From assembly GCA_019914995.1 (NCBI GenBank), contig CM034131.1, positions 9,952,501-10,016,500 of the forward strand: a stretch of DNA of 64,000 bases, in the 5' to 3' direction. The stretch is from Acanthochlamys bracteata (lineage: Eukaryota > Streptophyta > Magnoliopsida > Pandanales > Velloziaceae). The stretch's first letter is position 1. The number at the start of each line of letters is the position of its first letter. The translations under genes and the position numbers were made by a program. Under the pieces are notes generated by a model. The model worked only from the letters and a program-made list of their open reading frames with translations, did not search any database and had not been told where the DNA came from. Positions 12,801 to 26,822 of this stretch are shown here, piece by piece.

Positions 12801-15800
12801 GCTTTTTCAGATTTAAAAAAACCATCCAAAAAAGCCATGTTTGGCATTGGCCTAAAGAAGCTGAGGTCGTTCAAAATCACATCTTCCAAACGCCTAAAAC
12901 TTTTACCCTAGAATAACCTAATTAACTTCAAAATACATCTAAATTTATTAAACAATTCTTGTCTTTAAAAATCTAAATGGTTCAGTCGCGTCAGCCACCA
13001 ACATACCAAGTGGGTCAAGCCAGCCAAAAAAATTACAGACCCGCTTTGACCACACAGCTCAGGAATTAATTGACTGACTTGACCTGACCTTTCGATGAAA
13101 AGACCAACCATATGAACATGAAGATATCATAACAAAACAAGTATTTCTTGCTTCCATCAGTACTTGTTTCGCCTCATTTCATACTAAAAAGAGATCGCAA
13201 AAAAAGACAGGACATGCAACTCCTATCTTGCAACAGGCAAATAATAAATAATCATCGTTCCGAAACATCTACCGGATCAAGGTAGATTCATTATCAATAT
13301 AACATAAATGAATTTTACGGATAAAATTTTCGATTGCTAAAGGAGTCCTTCATTTCAGGGATGACCTTAGTCGCCTAAAACGTGGTCGGTGAAGACTATC
13401 AGCATGATATATTATTATCTGCCTATGTATTAGTTAGGTCGGATTTATGTTCTAATCTGGGTTTTGTCATGTTTTCCCAAGTGGTCTGTGGTCTAAAACC
13501 TCGTCCAGCAAATAAATGCGTTAACGCAGGAAATAAATGGACTGACCTGCAAGTTGAAGCTGGCAAAATTTTAAAACATCGCCCATTTCAGTGGAGTGAA
13601 TGGGTCTGTTCTGATGACAAACAGCACCAGACAAAGATTTTAGAGCTCGAGGCAAATGCATATGTACCAATCAGTGCACAGAAACAAAACTTACTTGTAG
13701 ACGGTGAAGAACAGGAGAAGAGTCTTTGCTTTCCTTCGGCTTTATTTTGTTGTCTCCTTGCCCCTTTCCTGCCAGTTGCCATCTGCTTTCTTGCGTTCGC
13801 TCCTGTGTTGGGACTTTATGATAGAAAAGTTTCATTAATTAGCTTCTAAACAAAATTGTCTCCCGAATTTTTTTCTAAAATGGAGAGCTCGTCAATGAAA
13901 GTTTTCTTATTCTTTCACAGCCACCTTCCTTCCTTCCGGAAGCAAGTACTTTTTCAATCATGGTGGTAAATGACGTCACAGCACATGAAAGCAAAGAACA
14001 AAAAGAGTTGCTGAGGCAACTATTATTAATAAATAAGAAAAGTTTCTTCCTACTAATTCAGATTTCAGCAAAAAGTAAATCCTCAAAACACTCAAAAAGG
14101 AGAACACACAAATTTTTGTCTAGAGCAGGTCAAGTAATAAAATACTTTATGCAACAATAAGAACAAAAAGGCGATCATAGCTAGTATATCACCTGTGGCA
14201 TGCCTAAATAAGCTTCCATTATTTGCCAATTGCTTTATTCCCTAAGAACAAGTCATGAGCTCTCACCAAAACCTGTTTGAAGTGATTCTTGCTCTCATGA
14301 CATGTTGAGCACATATTGTAATGATAAGTAAATTACTCCACAGTAATTAATCAGGAGACTTAAAAAGATTGAAAGCTTAGAAAGTTTTAATTGCATGACA
14401 TATTCCAGAAACTAGAAACAGAAGAGATTTGATCTTTCATAAAACAGCTATAGATAACAAAAGCACTTTCTGGCACAGCAGCCTGCAATTCTTAAAGTGG
14501 GTCTCCTGGTGCTTCACAGTAAAGACCACCCTTTCACACAGGACAAGTTTCTAACTTTTCATTGCATAGTACTACAAAGAACCAGTTTCAAATTCCCGTT
14601 TTGCTTCTCCATAAATCTCCATGCTGACTCTACGTTTGGACTTCAAGACAAAGAATCAACCATCCACATGCATAGATAACATCAACAAACATGATCATGC
14701 CATTTCATGCCATGAATAGTGAGATGCTGTTTTCATCTTGATGCAAACATAAGGAGCATGGATGGGGTCCATTATCATTTCTGTCTAAGATCAACATAAA
14801 TATGTTTTAGTAGGTCCAAGATGTTGGGTTTTTATTTGGATGCTAAGCATTAATCTTTAATTGGACTTGGGGGATACAAAAGTGTCTTTTAGTGCAAACA
14901 GCTGGGACCAGTTACAGGGAATGATGAATCCCTCCCTTTTGCTCTCTGTTTGCAATGCAGCAGGTGCACAAAACTAAAATCTTGAAAAATTCTACACTTG
15001 AAACAAAATTTGCAAAAATATGAAGTACAAAGTAACTCTCTAGACAAAGCATTTATCAGTACAAGCATCATAGAAGAGTCACTTGCATGTTGCAAGTAGA
15101 TGCATACCATTAGTAAAGGTCCTTGATCAAAAAGAAATTTTGGAAAGTTAAGTCACATTTTCAATTCATCTTTGCAAACATTTTTGAAGATTGAAGTCCA
15201 AGAGCAGTCTAGCTCTGCAAGAGCTTTCAAATGAGGAAGTCATCTTTTCTTAGAGGGACGTCCGAGTTGTTTATGAAAGATAAGAGAAAAGAGCTTGTGA
15301 ACGGCAAAAATGTATAACAAAAGTCTTTACTATTTTTGTCCCTTCCTGGATGTTGTTGCCATTAGAATTATATTGATTTCCCTCAAATTATAAAGAAGGC
15401 AAGCTACATATATCGTAACAAATGAGATGACTAATATGGAGGTTGTCATAGAAGTAGATATCTTAGCAAAATCTTGTCATGCTGGATGAATATTCCAAAG
15501 TGATTCCCAAAGAAAAGAATCCTACTACTCAACAAACTAATGAATATTCTTATTTTTCTTAAGTGCAGAAACAGTGCAAGCATTCATCACTTTCATAATG
15601 TATCAGTGCCCAATATTTCTAATATAATCAATTTGCAAACCTTGGATTTGAATCATGTCAACATTCTGAAGACATCCTACTTCAGAAAGTACTCAAGAGA
15701 ATATATTCTATCTAGAACAAGCAACATATACATCTATTCTTTATGTAATAGGTTTCTGAGATAAATAAAGACATGAATTGAAGCTTTACCTTGCGCTTGA

Positions 15801-17738
15801 TAAACCAGAGTGCAGCTATCCTTGCCAAACTCTGAGCATAATTTCAGTGTACAGGTTTAAATTTCTGGACATTCAATCAGGTTAAATGAAGAAACCATAC
15901 AATCTAGCACAGAATGAAGCTTATGTCAAGATGTGAACCATAGAGTCAGTTGCAGCAAAAGTGAAAAAAACTCTGTTCAAAGGAATTCCAAAAACTCATT
16001 CCCATCAGTAACAATCCTCTCAAGTAGAACATTAGTACCAATAAATGATTGTAAAAAATTGTTATAGAGTTCAATTCTTGAGTTAGAAGCTTCATGTAAC
16101 TCAAGATTACAGATCATGAAAAAGTCATCTCCACTGATCAAACTAATTCACATTTAAAATATATACTTCACCTAACCTTCTTACAATTAATTCATATTAT
16201 TAGTTTAACTTGACAGCACAACAGACGGCTTTTATCTTCTTACTTAGACTAGCTAGGAGGAGTATAATCACTATCAGGATATAATGAAATCTAAGATCCC
16301 TGCAGGAAACAATCCTATTCAATATCTAAGATAAAGATGAAAGTGATGCTAAGTATAACACTAATTTTATATGCTAATGGTAACATATGGTTTACGTAAT
16401 GTCTTCGTGTTTCACATATTGATTAAATTAGTACTTCAAGAGGCTTAGGAAAGTGTCTAAAATGGTAAAGCATCAGGGGGCCTTCAAAATAATAAATCGG
16501 TTATAATTTTCCTTAAGGACTTTGAAATACTTTTAATCAAATTTGAAGAGGTTGATAAGATCTTAATTGCCTAAATTCACTTTAAACATTTAATCAGAAA
16601 TGTGGTGAATCCAACTCATATGAACAAATAGACAGAAGTTGCAACATGTGTCCTCATTAGTAATAAAATCTTAAATACATTAAATAAATTGATGGCAATA
16701 ACTTGACCTATTGATCTTGTTCTTTTTGTTAAATATACTCGCATAATCTAGGAAAAGATGGGTCTACAAGCATTTCTAAACAATGAAAGAAGGAGCAATC
16801 ATTTCTTCTTAAAGAGAGCACAAATAGCAGACAACTTCTATGTTACTTAACAAACATATGATAGAGGTGTTTCCATATAATTGATTCCACTGAAGAAGTC
16901 ATCCTTATATTTAAAAAAAGAAATCATAAGTCAATTGCTTATGGAATTAAGAAATTGCAATTTGTGAGTTAGGAAAACTGTTCCACATGAAGAAAATAAA
17001 ATAAACTTAAGAGTGGTAGAACAAGCAAGTGACTGCAGCAATTCTTAATTCTATAGGAGCAACCTGAAGAACTGCTTGATTGTAACTTAGTTGCTTTCTG
17101 TACAAAATAGAGGAATCATCTTATTGATTTTATGATTTATGCTCAAGACATAACTACAACAAAGCATGTGCACTCAGAAATAGTTATGTTGCTCAACATG
17201 TCATGAATACAGAATACTGGAATTTTGAAACTATCAATCTGTCATTCACCAACATATTCTTAGAGAACTTGTTAAACTATTTACAGTCTTCTGTGAGTCA
17301 GGTTTATCCCTCAGTCAGAAACCAAGTAACTGGGTATATATGTGTAGAATGGGGTAGGCATGATTCTGAGACTATGAACTTCGAAAACTTAAGAAGCAAC
17401 AATTGTAACTATATACAGGCAATGAGTTATTCTACAGACTTCTATATTATGATGTATTGAAAGTATAGCTAATATTACCAAGAAACATACAGAAGCATAC
17501 TGCTTTCTTTTAAGAAAACATAAAAAAGCTATGGATTGTTCCTTAAAGCTAATGGATTGCATCTTCCTGGCACTAATCACATGATTCACATAGGAAAGAG
17601 GGGCAACTGTACATATCAAGAATCTACATCAAAAGTTAAATAAATTCTTTGATGAACCCTTGCCATATAGAAGAGAATCTTGTAGGTATTGATAAGAATC
17701 TTATATGACAATTCATATACACAATCGCTGAAAAGAGA
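9881..17738. other. Long gene-poor stretch upstream of the HLS1-like gene
   Basis: About 7.9 kb hold no exon that I can defend. The first kilobase is probably the HLS1-like promoter, with a tgacgtgg element near 10711 and an ATGTATG/CATACAT hairpin near 10517. The longest open frame, at 13382-13849 on the plus strand, matches no family I recognise and lacks codon-like composition. The stretch from about 13.9 to 17.7 kb has the moderate AT content of old intronic or degraded sequence, but I see no terminal repeats. Long non-coding transcripts or extinct genes are possible and cannot be judged here. Confidence 0.45.
10238..10248 (-). promoter_or_regulatory. Candidate TATA box of the HLS1-like gene
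   Basis: A tatatatatct run lies about 360 bp upstream of the HLS1-like start, followed downstream (on the minus strand) by a CT-rich leader, a common plant arrangement. If used, the 5' untranslated region would be about 325 bases. A weaker alternative closer to the start cannot be excluded. Confidence 0.4.
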
Positions 17739-20648
17739 CTACTTCCATTCAGTAGCACCTGTGTTCAGGATAGTGGCAAGATTTCCATCATAGGTGCACT
17801 TAGTACATCAGGCATCTTTTTCACAACCCGTGGTCCCGCAGGCACTCTCCTAGGACTCACCTCACATCCTAGTTTCAAGAAAAACATAGGTCATCATAAC
17901 CCAAAATTAACCACTAGTTGGTAGAAAGTATTGTTTGGGATGATAAAACCAAATACCGATAGAGAGAAAACATAGACGCAAATCACAATGGTTGCTAAGA
18001 GCTATTCTCATAAATGACCAAAATCTTATGAAAGATGAAAACGATTACAGATAGTTTATGCCTTTTTTTATCAAAATGACCAGCCTGTAGGTAATGGCCT
18101 TCTAAGATAAAGGAAGAAGAAAAGTTGATCTCTTATTGTTTCTGAATTATTCAAACCCAATTCATATACATGATTAACTAACCCATTTCAATGGCCCATA
18201 GAATGATACTTCATCAACACCCTGGGAAAAGTGCATGCCAGCTTTGCTCTGATTTGCTCCTTCAACAAATACAGGGAGATAAAGCCTTTGTTCCTCTGCT
18301 GAGATTTTTTATGTCGCAGTTGTCACCATTGTCTCTTCCACGGATAGTTCTTGCTGCCTCATTTGCAATCTTGTCCCATTCAGGTGTTCCTTCCTTTATC
18401 TGAAAAGGAAAGAAATTAGATCTGAACTTAGGATCTGCTGAAAGATAAAATTCCAGAAAGAAGGATTGCATATTTATAGCTGAAAAGGTGCCACAAAGAT
18501 TGGACTCTTGTAGGGACAGTTATTAAACATAGATGACAAAGTGCCACTGTAATAAGAGTGTCAGGTAAGAGTTTGGACGGATGTTTTTCCTTATAAAGTA
18601 GAAATAAAAGTTTGGAAAATTGAATCTCAATGACTATGTCACAATAGATTGCAATTAACCCTGCACTGCAAGAAAATGGAATCGTCACATTCTTAGTTCT
18701 AAAAAAACAGTAGTAAACCGGATGGAAAATACAATAAAAGAAGTCTCAGATCAGTGGTTATGCACAACAATCTGACATGGTTGAACAAACTAAATTCATA
18801 TGGTGCTAAATCTAAACACTTCAGCAATAAAACAATCTTGATGCTTGTCGTTAATGCCAAATCTTGAAAATACCACCAAATTATCAAACATACATTGTTT
18901 CGAGGAAGTTTGAGATTCTTACCATCCAAGAAGGCAACTTCTGGGTGTTGGGAGGTCTGCAAGTGGTCTTTTGTGCAGGATCTCACATAATCAAGGACCC
19001 TGGTACTTCTTCTACTGACCTTTTCTCCCTGTCATATTTTTAGTAACTTAAAGAAGGTGCAGTTACAATTATAGCAGGGCGGGTTAAACCAGGAAAACGT
19101 AGACCTGTTGACACCAGAAAATGGCTTTCGAAGAGGGTCGTAATTGACCTGTTCTAACAAATTACCAAATCTCAAGAGTAAGAATTTGATGATTCCATCC
19201 TAATATAGAAACTGGAGATTTATATGAAATAAGCAGTAGCTAGTATCTTAGGGAGGGAGTATGCATAAATCCCTCAAAGTACCAAATAGCTTTGGTAGCA
19301 CAGGGGAAGTGGTCCATAAAAAATCCACCGTCATTATCTGTCAAATGTACTGTATATCCTCACCCATCTCCAGGAACTGGGCCTAAGTTGCAAGTCTCAA
19401 CTGGAAGAAGACCACATGGCTTGGCCCAGAATACCAACTTCGGCTAGGACTTTTTAAAGTTCACTAAGATAATGTGTCTAAGGAAAAAAGTTTCAGAAAA
19501 GGGATCTTTTAGAATGGAAATATACAAATCTTATGTCAAAATGAAACAGTATTGTTTTTAAGAATGAAGATAGAGACCAGGGATAATTGTCATCTCAAAA
19601 TATGGAGTCACACATATCAAAGCTTTCTCATCGTAATGTAAGAACTGAGAAGCACATTAAGTTCATAATCTTCAGATCCATCTGAAAATAATATGGGTAG
19701 TTGTAACTTCTTATTTTGTGTTTCCAAGATTATGAACTTCAAATGGATGGATCTGAAGATAAATTTTCCTTCATTAAGACAACTGAACTACTTGACAATT
19801 CTATGAGCTTGCCATCATACATAAGACAACTGTCAACTATCATTTCCTTTTCAGTAAGATGTTGACACAGAGAGTCTCCTATAGTAGTTCTGGTTAATGG
19901 CTCCTTACGAGGTCCTTCCAAGATATCAGTTCATGAGAGGAACATCTAAAGATCTTCTACTTAATTTCTAAACGTTTTATATCACCTTTTGATGATTTAT
20001 AGTATGAGTAATTTCATCCAATGCACTCTATGCAAGTGCTTTTGTTCCCAACCATATGTATTTGAGGAAATTGATCTTCTCCTAGGGCAGGCAATCGCTG
20101 GATTGATTTATATTGAACTCAGTTTCGAGAATAAAGCTTAAGTTCATGAGCCATTAAATTCAAACGAAAAAAGGGTGAAAACGATTCATTATCATGTTCA
20201 CCACCAAGAACAATCTATCAATCAAAACTCTCACTGAATGTTAATTAAAAGCACTAACCAACCGTCAGTAAAAACATAGAACTGATGATCGCTAAAGGAT
20301 CAAACAAATCACCTTATAAACCAAATTGAACAGCTAAAAACAACGAAAATCTACTAATATTGAACCAAAAAAAAAGCAAAAACCATAAAAAATCTTTCAA
20401 ATCACCGTTAAGTCCATGAAGAGCTTACTTACAATGGTTAGATCGAGAGAGTTAACGTCTACAGCAGAATCGTTGTCTCCGATACTACCACCTGTCCCAT
20501 CGACCATTTCGACAAGGAAGAGTTCCCCGCGATTGACGTCACCAACGGGAGGTATTGAATGATGCCACCGGTTATTCAGTGGAAGCTTTTGTTCCCATGG
20601 CTTCTTCTTCACGTCGATGGGAACAAGCCTTAGAGTAACTGGAGCCAT
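17739..20648 (-). pseudogene. Degraded formamidase (FmdA/AmdA family) gene with introns
   Basis: Pieces of a plant formamidase lie in the right order on the minus strand. Exon 1 (20648 to about 20427) is clean and starts MAPVTLRLVPIDVKKKPWEQ, with VDGTGG where the family has VDWTGG. Exon 2 remnants (about 19445-19225) match the block reading NDGGFFMDHFPCATKAIWYF only after frame changes and two stops. Exon 3 (about 19105-18940) retains RFPGLTRP and RPLADLPTP. Exon 4 (about 18400-18195) retains KEGTPEWDKIANEAARTI and, one base out of frame, LPVFVEGANQS. The last piece (to 17739) gives CTYDGNLATIL before a stop. The middle catalytic stretch between exon 4 and the tail is missing. Introns persist, so this is a decayed duplicate and not a retrocopy. 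Confidence 0.85.
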
Positions 20649-23600
20649 TGAAGAAGAACCAGTCGAAAGCTTTGTTTCTTACTTGTAATTATTGTTTCTT
20701 TCGTTGTGAAATGATGAAATAATTGGGCTGGAAATTGAAGCTGCCCGTTCAACAGAAAAGGAAAGCCCATCAAAATCAAAATAAGGTAAGGTATAACAGA
20801 AAATGGGCCTGATAATAACAAGGGCTTCGTGTAACAGGCTGGACAATGGCTGGTCTCGATCCAATAAATTGTAACTTGGTAGACTCTCCAATTTCAATTG
20901 ATTGGTTATTGTAGATTTTGGACGTAATGTTGAGTGGTCTACAATTGTTGGTACCGTTTAACGTACTAGTAGACTTTTTTAGACTGCATATTTTAAAAGC
21001 ATGGCCTTTTATGATGAATTAGTTCAACTAATTCTGAAGAATCGATAGGTTCCAAATTTCCAATGTATACCAATGGTAGTCTGCAGTTCTGCACCAGCAT
21101 CATGGTAATTTATATAACTAGAAAACAAAGATGAATTTTCTTTTTCACAATAATGAGTGATTCCTATAATTTTGTTTGTGTTTCTTTTTATGGTAAGTGA
21201 CTTACTAAAAAATGATTTACTTGTAAACTGAACTATTAAAAATAGTATTATTAAAAGTGAGTTTAATTTTATTTTTTTAAGATGAAAGTGTATTGAAAGT
21301 ATTTTATTCTTTATATAAATGAAATTAATTTTTAATAAAAAGAAGTGAGTTGTTGAAATGAAAACATGTTTTTTCAGCTTTCAACTTTGTTATATGTGTT
21401 AAACAACACTAATGGGCTTTATGGGCCTAATTTTCTCAAACTTTTGGACTCTCACGCTTAGTGGATGGTGTGATAATAAATTCTATATCGAGCTGTTTTG
21501 AGAATACTTTTGAAATAAAATTTTTTTAAAATAAATAATTTTATATTTTTAAAGACGAAATTTTATTGTTTTATTTTAAAAAATAATAAAAATATATAAT
21601 TAAAAAATTTTATTACGTAAAATTTTTTTATATTTAAAATTTTTAAATAATTATAAATTATATATTAAAAAATATATAATAAAAAAATGAAAAATTATTT
21701 TTCTGATAAGCTTAGCTAAATATCTCCGATCATTTCAACTGTAACATGCAATTTTTTCGTAACGGCGCTTGCTATATTTGTTGCCAGTACTCCAATTATT
21801 ACTTCTAAAATCAAAATCACAAAAATGATTGGGCTTTGATTCACCAGAACCAATTTATCGTAATTTTCCTTTTAGGGACCCAAAAGAAAAAACAAAAAAA
21901 GAAGATAAGGAAAGTGGTGGGCTACAACTAGTGGGCCACAAAAGAAACCAGAAAACCGTACAAATTCACCATATCAAAAGTTTAATGGGCCCAAAAGAAT
22001 GGGTTTTGTATTTCTGATTGAAGCAGACTGTTACATCTTCTGTCTGATAGCAAAAGGGCAACAACCACGTGTCGACTGGAGAATCACGGAAGCGGCACAT
22101 TCATCTCCGTTTCTTAAGGATTTGATCGGACGGATGGAATATGTCAAGAGGGATCGAACGGATGAAAAAAGCGAGAGAGAAAACAGGAGAAGCGGAGAGA
22201 CGGAGCCGCAGAACCCACTGTGATACTTTGGAAGTAATATCCAAGTTTCTTTTGAGATAAATATTAAAAAATAATAATACTTATAAGAAATGTTATAAAC
22301 ACTACTTTTTCATTAGAGATGATAATTTAAATTATTGGTTCAATTTAAATTGACTTATTTAATAATCAGTTAATTTGTTTAATTCTAATCAAATTATAAA
22401 TTTATACGGATCAAATTTATTAAACTTAATATAATTTATTTATTAATTTGAGTTAAATTTAGTCGACATATTTAATATTTAAAATTATTAAATTTTTTAT
22501 TATATATTTTTAAAATTTGAGTAAAATTATAAAATCAGTTAAATAAATATGCACGATATTTTTTATAAAAAAAATATAATGAGTGTCCGTCAAAATATGC
22601 ATTTAATAATATTTTCATTGATCCTTACAATGTTTCAATAAATTTTTTTTAAAATATGTGGTGACAGCTAAAATTTTATGATTATAATATATATTAATAT
22701 TTTTGATAAAAGTTTTCATAAACATAATTAGTTGACAAAATTTTGATAAAATATTTCTAAAAAATTTAAATTTGTCATTAAAGTAACACCTAATAGTAAT
22801 AATTTCAATAATATTATAATTCTCATCTTGTACTATTTTACTAAAATATAAAAATAAATGATTAATTATAAATATATAAGTTAATAATTTATATATTATT
22901 ATTATTATTTATTATTATCAAAATTTTATTATATTTTAAAAATAAATTAAAAAAATTATTTATTTAGAATATGACAATTCGAATTGATTAGTTAATTATA
23001 GATTGACATATTTAATAGTCGGTTCGTTAACTCTAATTTAATTTATATATTTATACAAATTAAAATTGTTATTTTAATTTGAATTAAATAATTAATTTCG
23101 AAAGAATTTTTTGGTCAGATAATATTGTCACCTCTAATTCGAATTCTGGATATTTTCCAAAAAATAATTTATTTAAATTTATTTTTTTAAAAAATAAGAA
23201 AACTCGTACTTTTTTTTGTAATTCAATTTATTTATATAATTTAAATTTAAAAAATCAAAATACACAAAAAAAATTTTAATTAGAATAGTGTGAGTGCGTT
23301 TGCGCCGAAACATCCCCATGAGAAATAAACGCGAAATGGAGATATTTGATTAAGAAAGAAAACAAGTTCTATCAAAAGAGAAGATTGAAAAAAATCGAGC
23401 ATGTCCTTTGGAAGACATCAGTAGACAATCGTTCGTACGTCAATGAAAGGTCAACATATAATGATGAAAGTATCAAACCGTAACACGAAATGGATAGAAA
23501 AAGTCTGAACGTTAATTATTAGGAAAAAAAAGACAAATCTTGTAGGACCTAAATTAAGAGTGTATTTTAATTATGCAAAGAATGAGTTTAATAAAACTAA

Positions 23601-25912
23601 ATTACAAAATTAAAATTTGTAAAATGTCTAGTAGAGATAAATTAGATAAATTTAGAGTGAACTGAAATATAAAAAGTAAATTTCAATTTAGAATTTGAAA
23701 AAGAAGTTAAAGTTTTTTGTAATTAAAACATATTTTAAAAGAAAGCCAATTCTCGGAGAACTGTAGAATTTAAATTCTTTCCCTGAATGTTTTAGATTCC
23801 ACAAGTACTTTTCAAGATCACACAGATTTTCTGCTAGCGTGTTTGATTAAACTTTTGATTTATTACAAAGTTGAGGCCACTCAATTATTCGATAGTTTTT
23901 AAGTTTGGCAATCTTTTACTAGTTTAGTAAGGCCATGCATGAATGATCTCAGAATCAAATCAGCTTGTAGCTTATAGCGTATTCATTCCTAAAATAAGCT
24001 ACCGAATTGGAATCCAGCTTTTGTTCCTAAGATGGATAGATATGGACTACCAAAAGCAACTAAAAACTTTATATGAAAAAACAATAACGGTAGTTGACTG
24101 CTGCTGTGCTGCTAATCATGTTTGTTCTTTGTTGCTATTCTTCTCTTTTTCCCCTATCCTTCTACATACATGAAAAAGAAAGGTAATAGAGTTCTTGATA
24201 ACATTAGCTTTACTGAAGCTGTGATGAGATGAAGAACAAAATTTTAGCTTATAAAAATAAAGCTTTTGTAGACATTGGCCTAAACATGAAATCAAAGGAC
24301 AGAGTTTACTGCATGTTATAAGGTGAGCTGATAATTGTTCTCTCCACAAGGATCAACTTAAATATATTTGACAGCTAATCCCATATAGTTTAAATATGGT
24401 TTTGTTACTAATAATCAAAATGGAAACCTTGTCTAGTGACGCCCTATGAATCAATAATTGAAGGCCAACAAAAGGAAAAACTAAAAAAATCTTCTCTTCT
24501 TCATGATCTTATTATTATAGCATGTTAACGTAAGAATTCCACTTTGCTTTTCAACTCTGCTTTACAGGATTCCGTTTCATTGATCAGTTTGATCGAGACT
24601 TAGATTCCATTTTAACTTACAAGGAATTGTTAAAAAATAAAAAAAGAAATATTTGAATGGAAGCCGTGAAGAAGAAGAATTAATTGTCTGGGAATGAAAA
24701 TGTTTTAATTGTGAAAACGGAAGAGAGCAAGCGGAGGAGGAATTAAATTAAGTGAGACACAATTGATCGAATGCGGCGAGAGCGCGGCGAGTGATCGATC
24801 TATCATCAAATGCTTTGAATCAGAGGAAAGAACAATAACATGAACAACAACTTTTGTTCTGTTTCTGTGAGAAAAAGAAAAGAGAAGAAAACAGAGTGTG
24901 AGAGAGAACGAGTGGAGAAAAAAACGAAAGCAAAAAGCAAACGAAATTCTTTCTTGATCCCATGTGGCGCATGGAAACAGTGGAGGACAAGTTTCTGTTG
25001 GTTTCATTTCTGTTGTGGATAATTTACGACTCCCATCACGATCAAAGAACTTTAATTAATTGATAAAAGAAGATATTTTAGTTGGCAATTTGCAACCCCA
25101 ACAATGGAAAGCAAAAACAAATGAACAACGCTGACATTCGCTTCCACTCTGCTGCTGCGCCGCTTCTTCAAACCAAAAAACATGAAATTTCAATCAAGCG
25201 AGTTTCATTTGGCTCTTGAACTAAACCAAAGGTCATACAGAAAATCTTCTGAAAACAATTAGAACTTTCGTTTGCGTTATTACTATCTTTCTGAAGCTTA
25301 TCTCCTTCTGATGATTTATTAATAAAGGTTTTGGAGAGACCTGTAAGGCAGTAAATATGTGCTGTTGTCCATTAGTCTACAAGTTAAATTACTATAAAGA
25401 AAAAAAAGAAAGAAAACAAAGTGAAGTTCATTTTTTCAACTCTGTTGATAAACTCTACCAATCGTTCCAAGAAACTTCCAACAAAAACAACTCAAGAAAA
25501 TGTTTATAGAAAATTTTTTAGTTCTAGTAGTTGATCTTGATCAAATCCCATGGCAGGAACCTTCCCAGCACTACTTCGCCGAATAAAACGAAAACTTAAT
25601 AGACTTTCTACTGTCTAGAGTCGAAAAAGTTGTTTTTCTTTGTTGTGGGCTTTAATCAGAAGAACCGAAATATACAACGACAAGATTAATTAAATATTTT
25701 GATTAAAATCGCCGGCGATATAATCTCCCAAAACCGGAATCAACGCCGGAGTACAGCTACAGCGTTTTACATGTTAAAACCCAAAGAAAAACCTCACCAG
25801 CTCTTCTAAATTAAGCAAAAGAAAAGCTTGGGTTGTCTGTCTGATCTCTCAAACTAACACTCATCATTGATCAGCAAAACGAGCTCTTCTCTAGTTTTGA
25901 TTTCTTTCCATT
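20649..25912. other. AT-rich intergenic region
   Basis: No gene is supported across 5.3 kb. The first 300 bp should include the former formamidase promoter. Blocks at about 21480-21715 and 22240-23280 are extremely AT-rich and contain repeated sub-segments; one TIR-bounded element is listed separately. From about 24700 to 25020 the plus strand is purine-rich with GAGAGA-like runs and gives chance open frames on both strands. The last 100 bp or so probably belong to the 3' end of the LBD transcript. Confidence 0.5.
22311..23143. mobile_element. Candidate non-autonomous hAT-like TIR element
   Basis: The left edge reads ttagagatgataattta, and the reverse complement of the right edge reads ttagaggtgacaatatta, an imperfect inverted repeat of about 18 bp. 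Ends of the form TAGRGGTGNCAA are common in plant hAT elements. The 830-bp interior is AT-rich, has no coding capacity, and contains a partly repeated block (about 22345-22410 and 22995-23060, both starting gac(t/a)tatttaata). No clean 8-bp target duplication is visible, so the element is old, rearranged, or the bounds are slightly wrong. Confidence 0.45.
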
Positions 25913-26700
25913 TCATCGAACGAAGAGATTCAAAAGTGTCGGAACTCTCTGCACTGCCGCCACAGGTAAACTCTCCACGCTTGTAGTGGTAGATTCCTCC
26001 GAGTTCGGCGTTCCCAGCCTTCGCCGTCGCCGACACTTCTCTTCTTCTTGTTCTTCTACTTCTGCTGCGGTTGCTGTTGTCTTTGGGCGCAAACCCAAGT
26101 CAAGCTCACACTTGAGTTCGAGATGCTTCTGCTGCTTTTGCGGCGGCTGAAGGAAAGCTGCTTGAGGGATCATATCGTTTTCCGCCGCAGCTGGTCTCTT
26201 CCTCACCGGAGAAAAGTCGCAGAGATTTTCTATCTCCGTTTGTGGTCCGTCAGAAGAAAAGGGCCGGAGTTTTCCCCCGCGGAGAACCGTGTCGACGGCG
26301 CCTTGACAAAGTTCCCAGTTGTTTGCCCACAAAAGCCCTACTGCTCCACCCACAGGGTTAACCGTTCGCCCGCAAGCTTCGTACAGCAAAGATTGAAACA
26401 AAGCTGCTCACCAAACAAAAAATTTTAGATTTCTTCTTTCAAAATTGAATATTTTTCCATCATGGAAACAACAGACAAGTACTACGAAAACGTTATTTTG
26501 TTTATCAGATGATTGCCTGGTCTGTGTTGTTCAGAAACGTTAGTCAAGAAATTCAAGAGACCAGCGCGCCCGAAGAACTTGGCGATGAAAACTGTTGCGT
26601 TTCCTTGGGCTTCAGCACCGTCGATCCACTGCAAACTTGGCCGGAGAACACATCCGTCACTGCAACCCTTTCTAAGAACTCTGCAACCATTGCAACTCAT
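25913..26700 (-). CDS. LBD (class II): Class II LOB-domain (LBD37/38/39-type) transcription factor
   Basis: Two exons, 26700-26517 and 26403-25913, give 224 residues. The LOB domain begins [17 protein letters not shown], matching the CX2CX6CX3C zinc motif (Cys3, 6, 13, 17). It continues with [15 protein letters not shown] and, after the intron, [20 protein letters not shown]. The class I leucine zipper is absent, as in class II members. The rest is variable, with an acidic EEEEQEEE-like patch, a basic CRRRRRL patch and an ESLPVA tail. LBD37, 38 and 39 are nitrate-induced repressors of anthocyanin and nitrogen-response genes; that role is inferred for this gene. The intron has a GC donor (CCAG|GCAATC) and normal AG acceptor, and no GT nearby restores the frame. 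Neighbouring formamidase remnants fit the LBD39 neighbourhood of Arabidopsis. Confidence 0.92.
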
Positions 26701-26822
26701 CTTCTCTCAAGAGAGGATTCGCAGAAGAATTCAAAAAAAACACTTTCGCAACTTTTATTGAGAAACACAGAAGAGACTACCAAGTTTCTTGGAAAGGAGG
26801 AGAAGAGAACTGACGAGAAGTG

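Noticed and set aside
13382-13849. 155-codon open frame on the plus strand
   Set aside because: No family resemblance, no splice context, and the composition is like the surrounding non-coding DNA.
22311-23143. An 8-bp target duplication around the hAT-like element
   Set aside because: The flanks tttttcat and attcgaat do not match, so only the inverted ends are reported.
24705-25022. Opposing 100- and 60-codon frames
   Set aside because: Both arise from a purine-rich tract and match nothing known.
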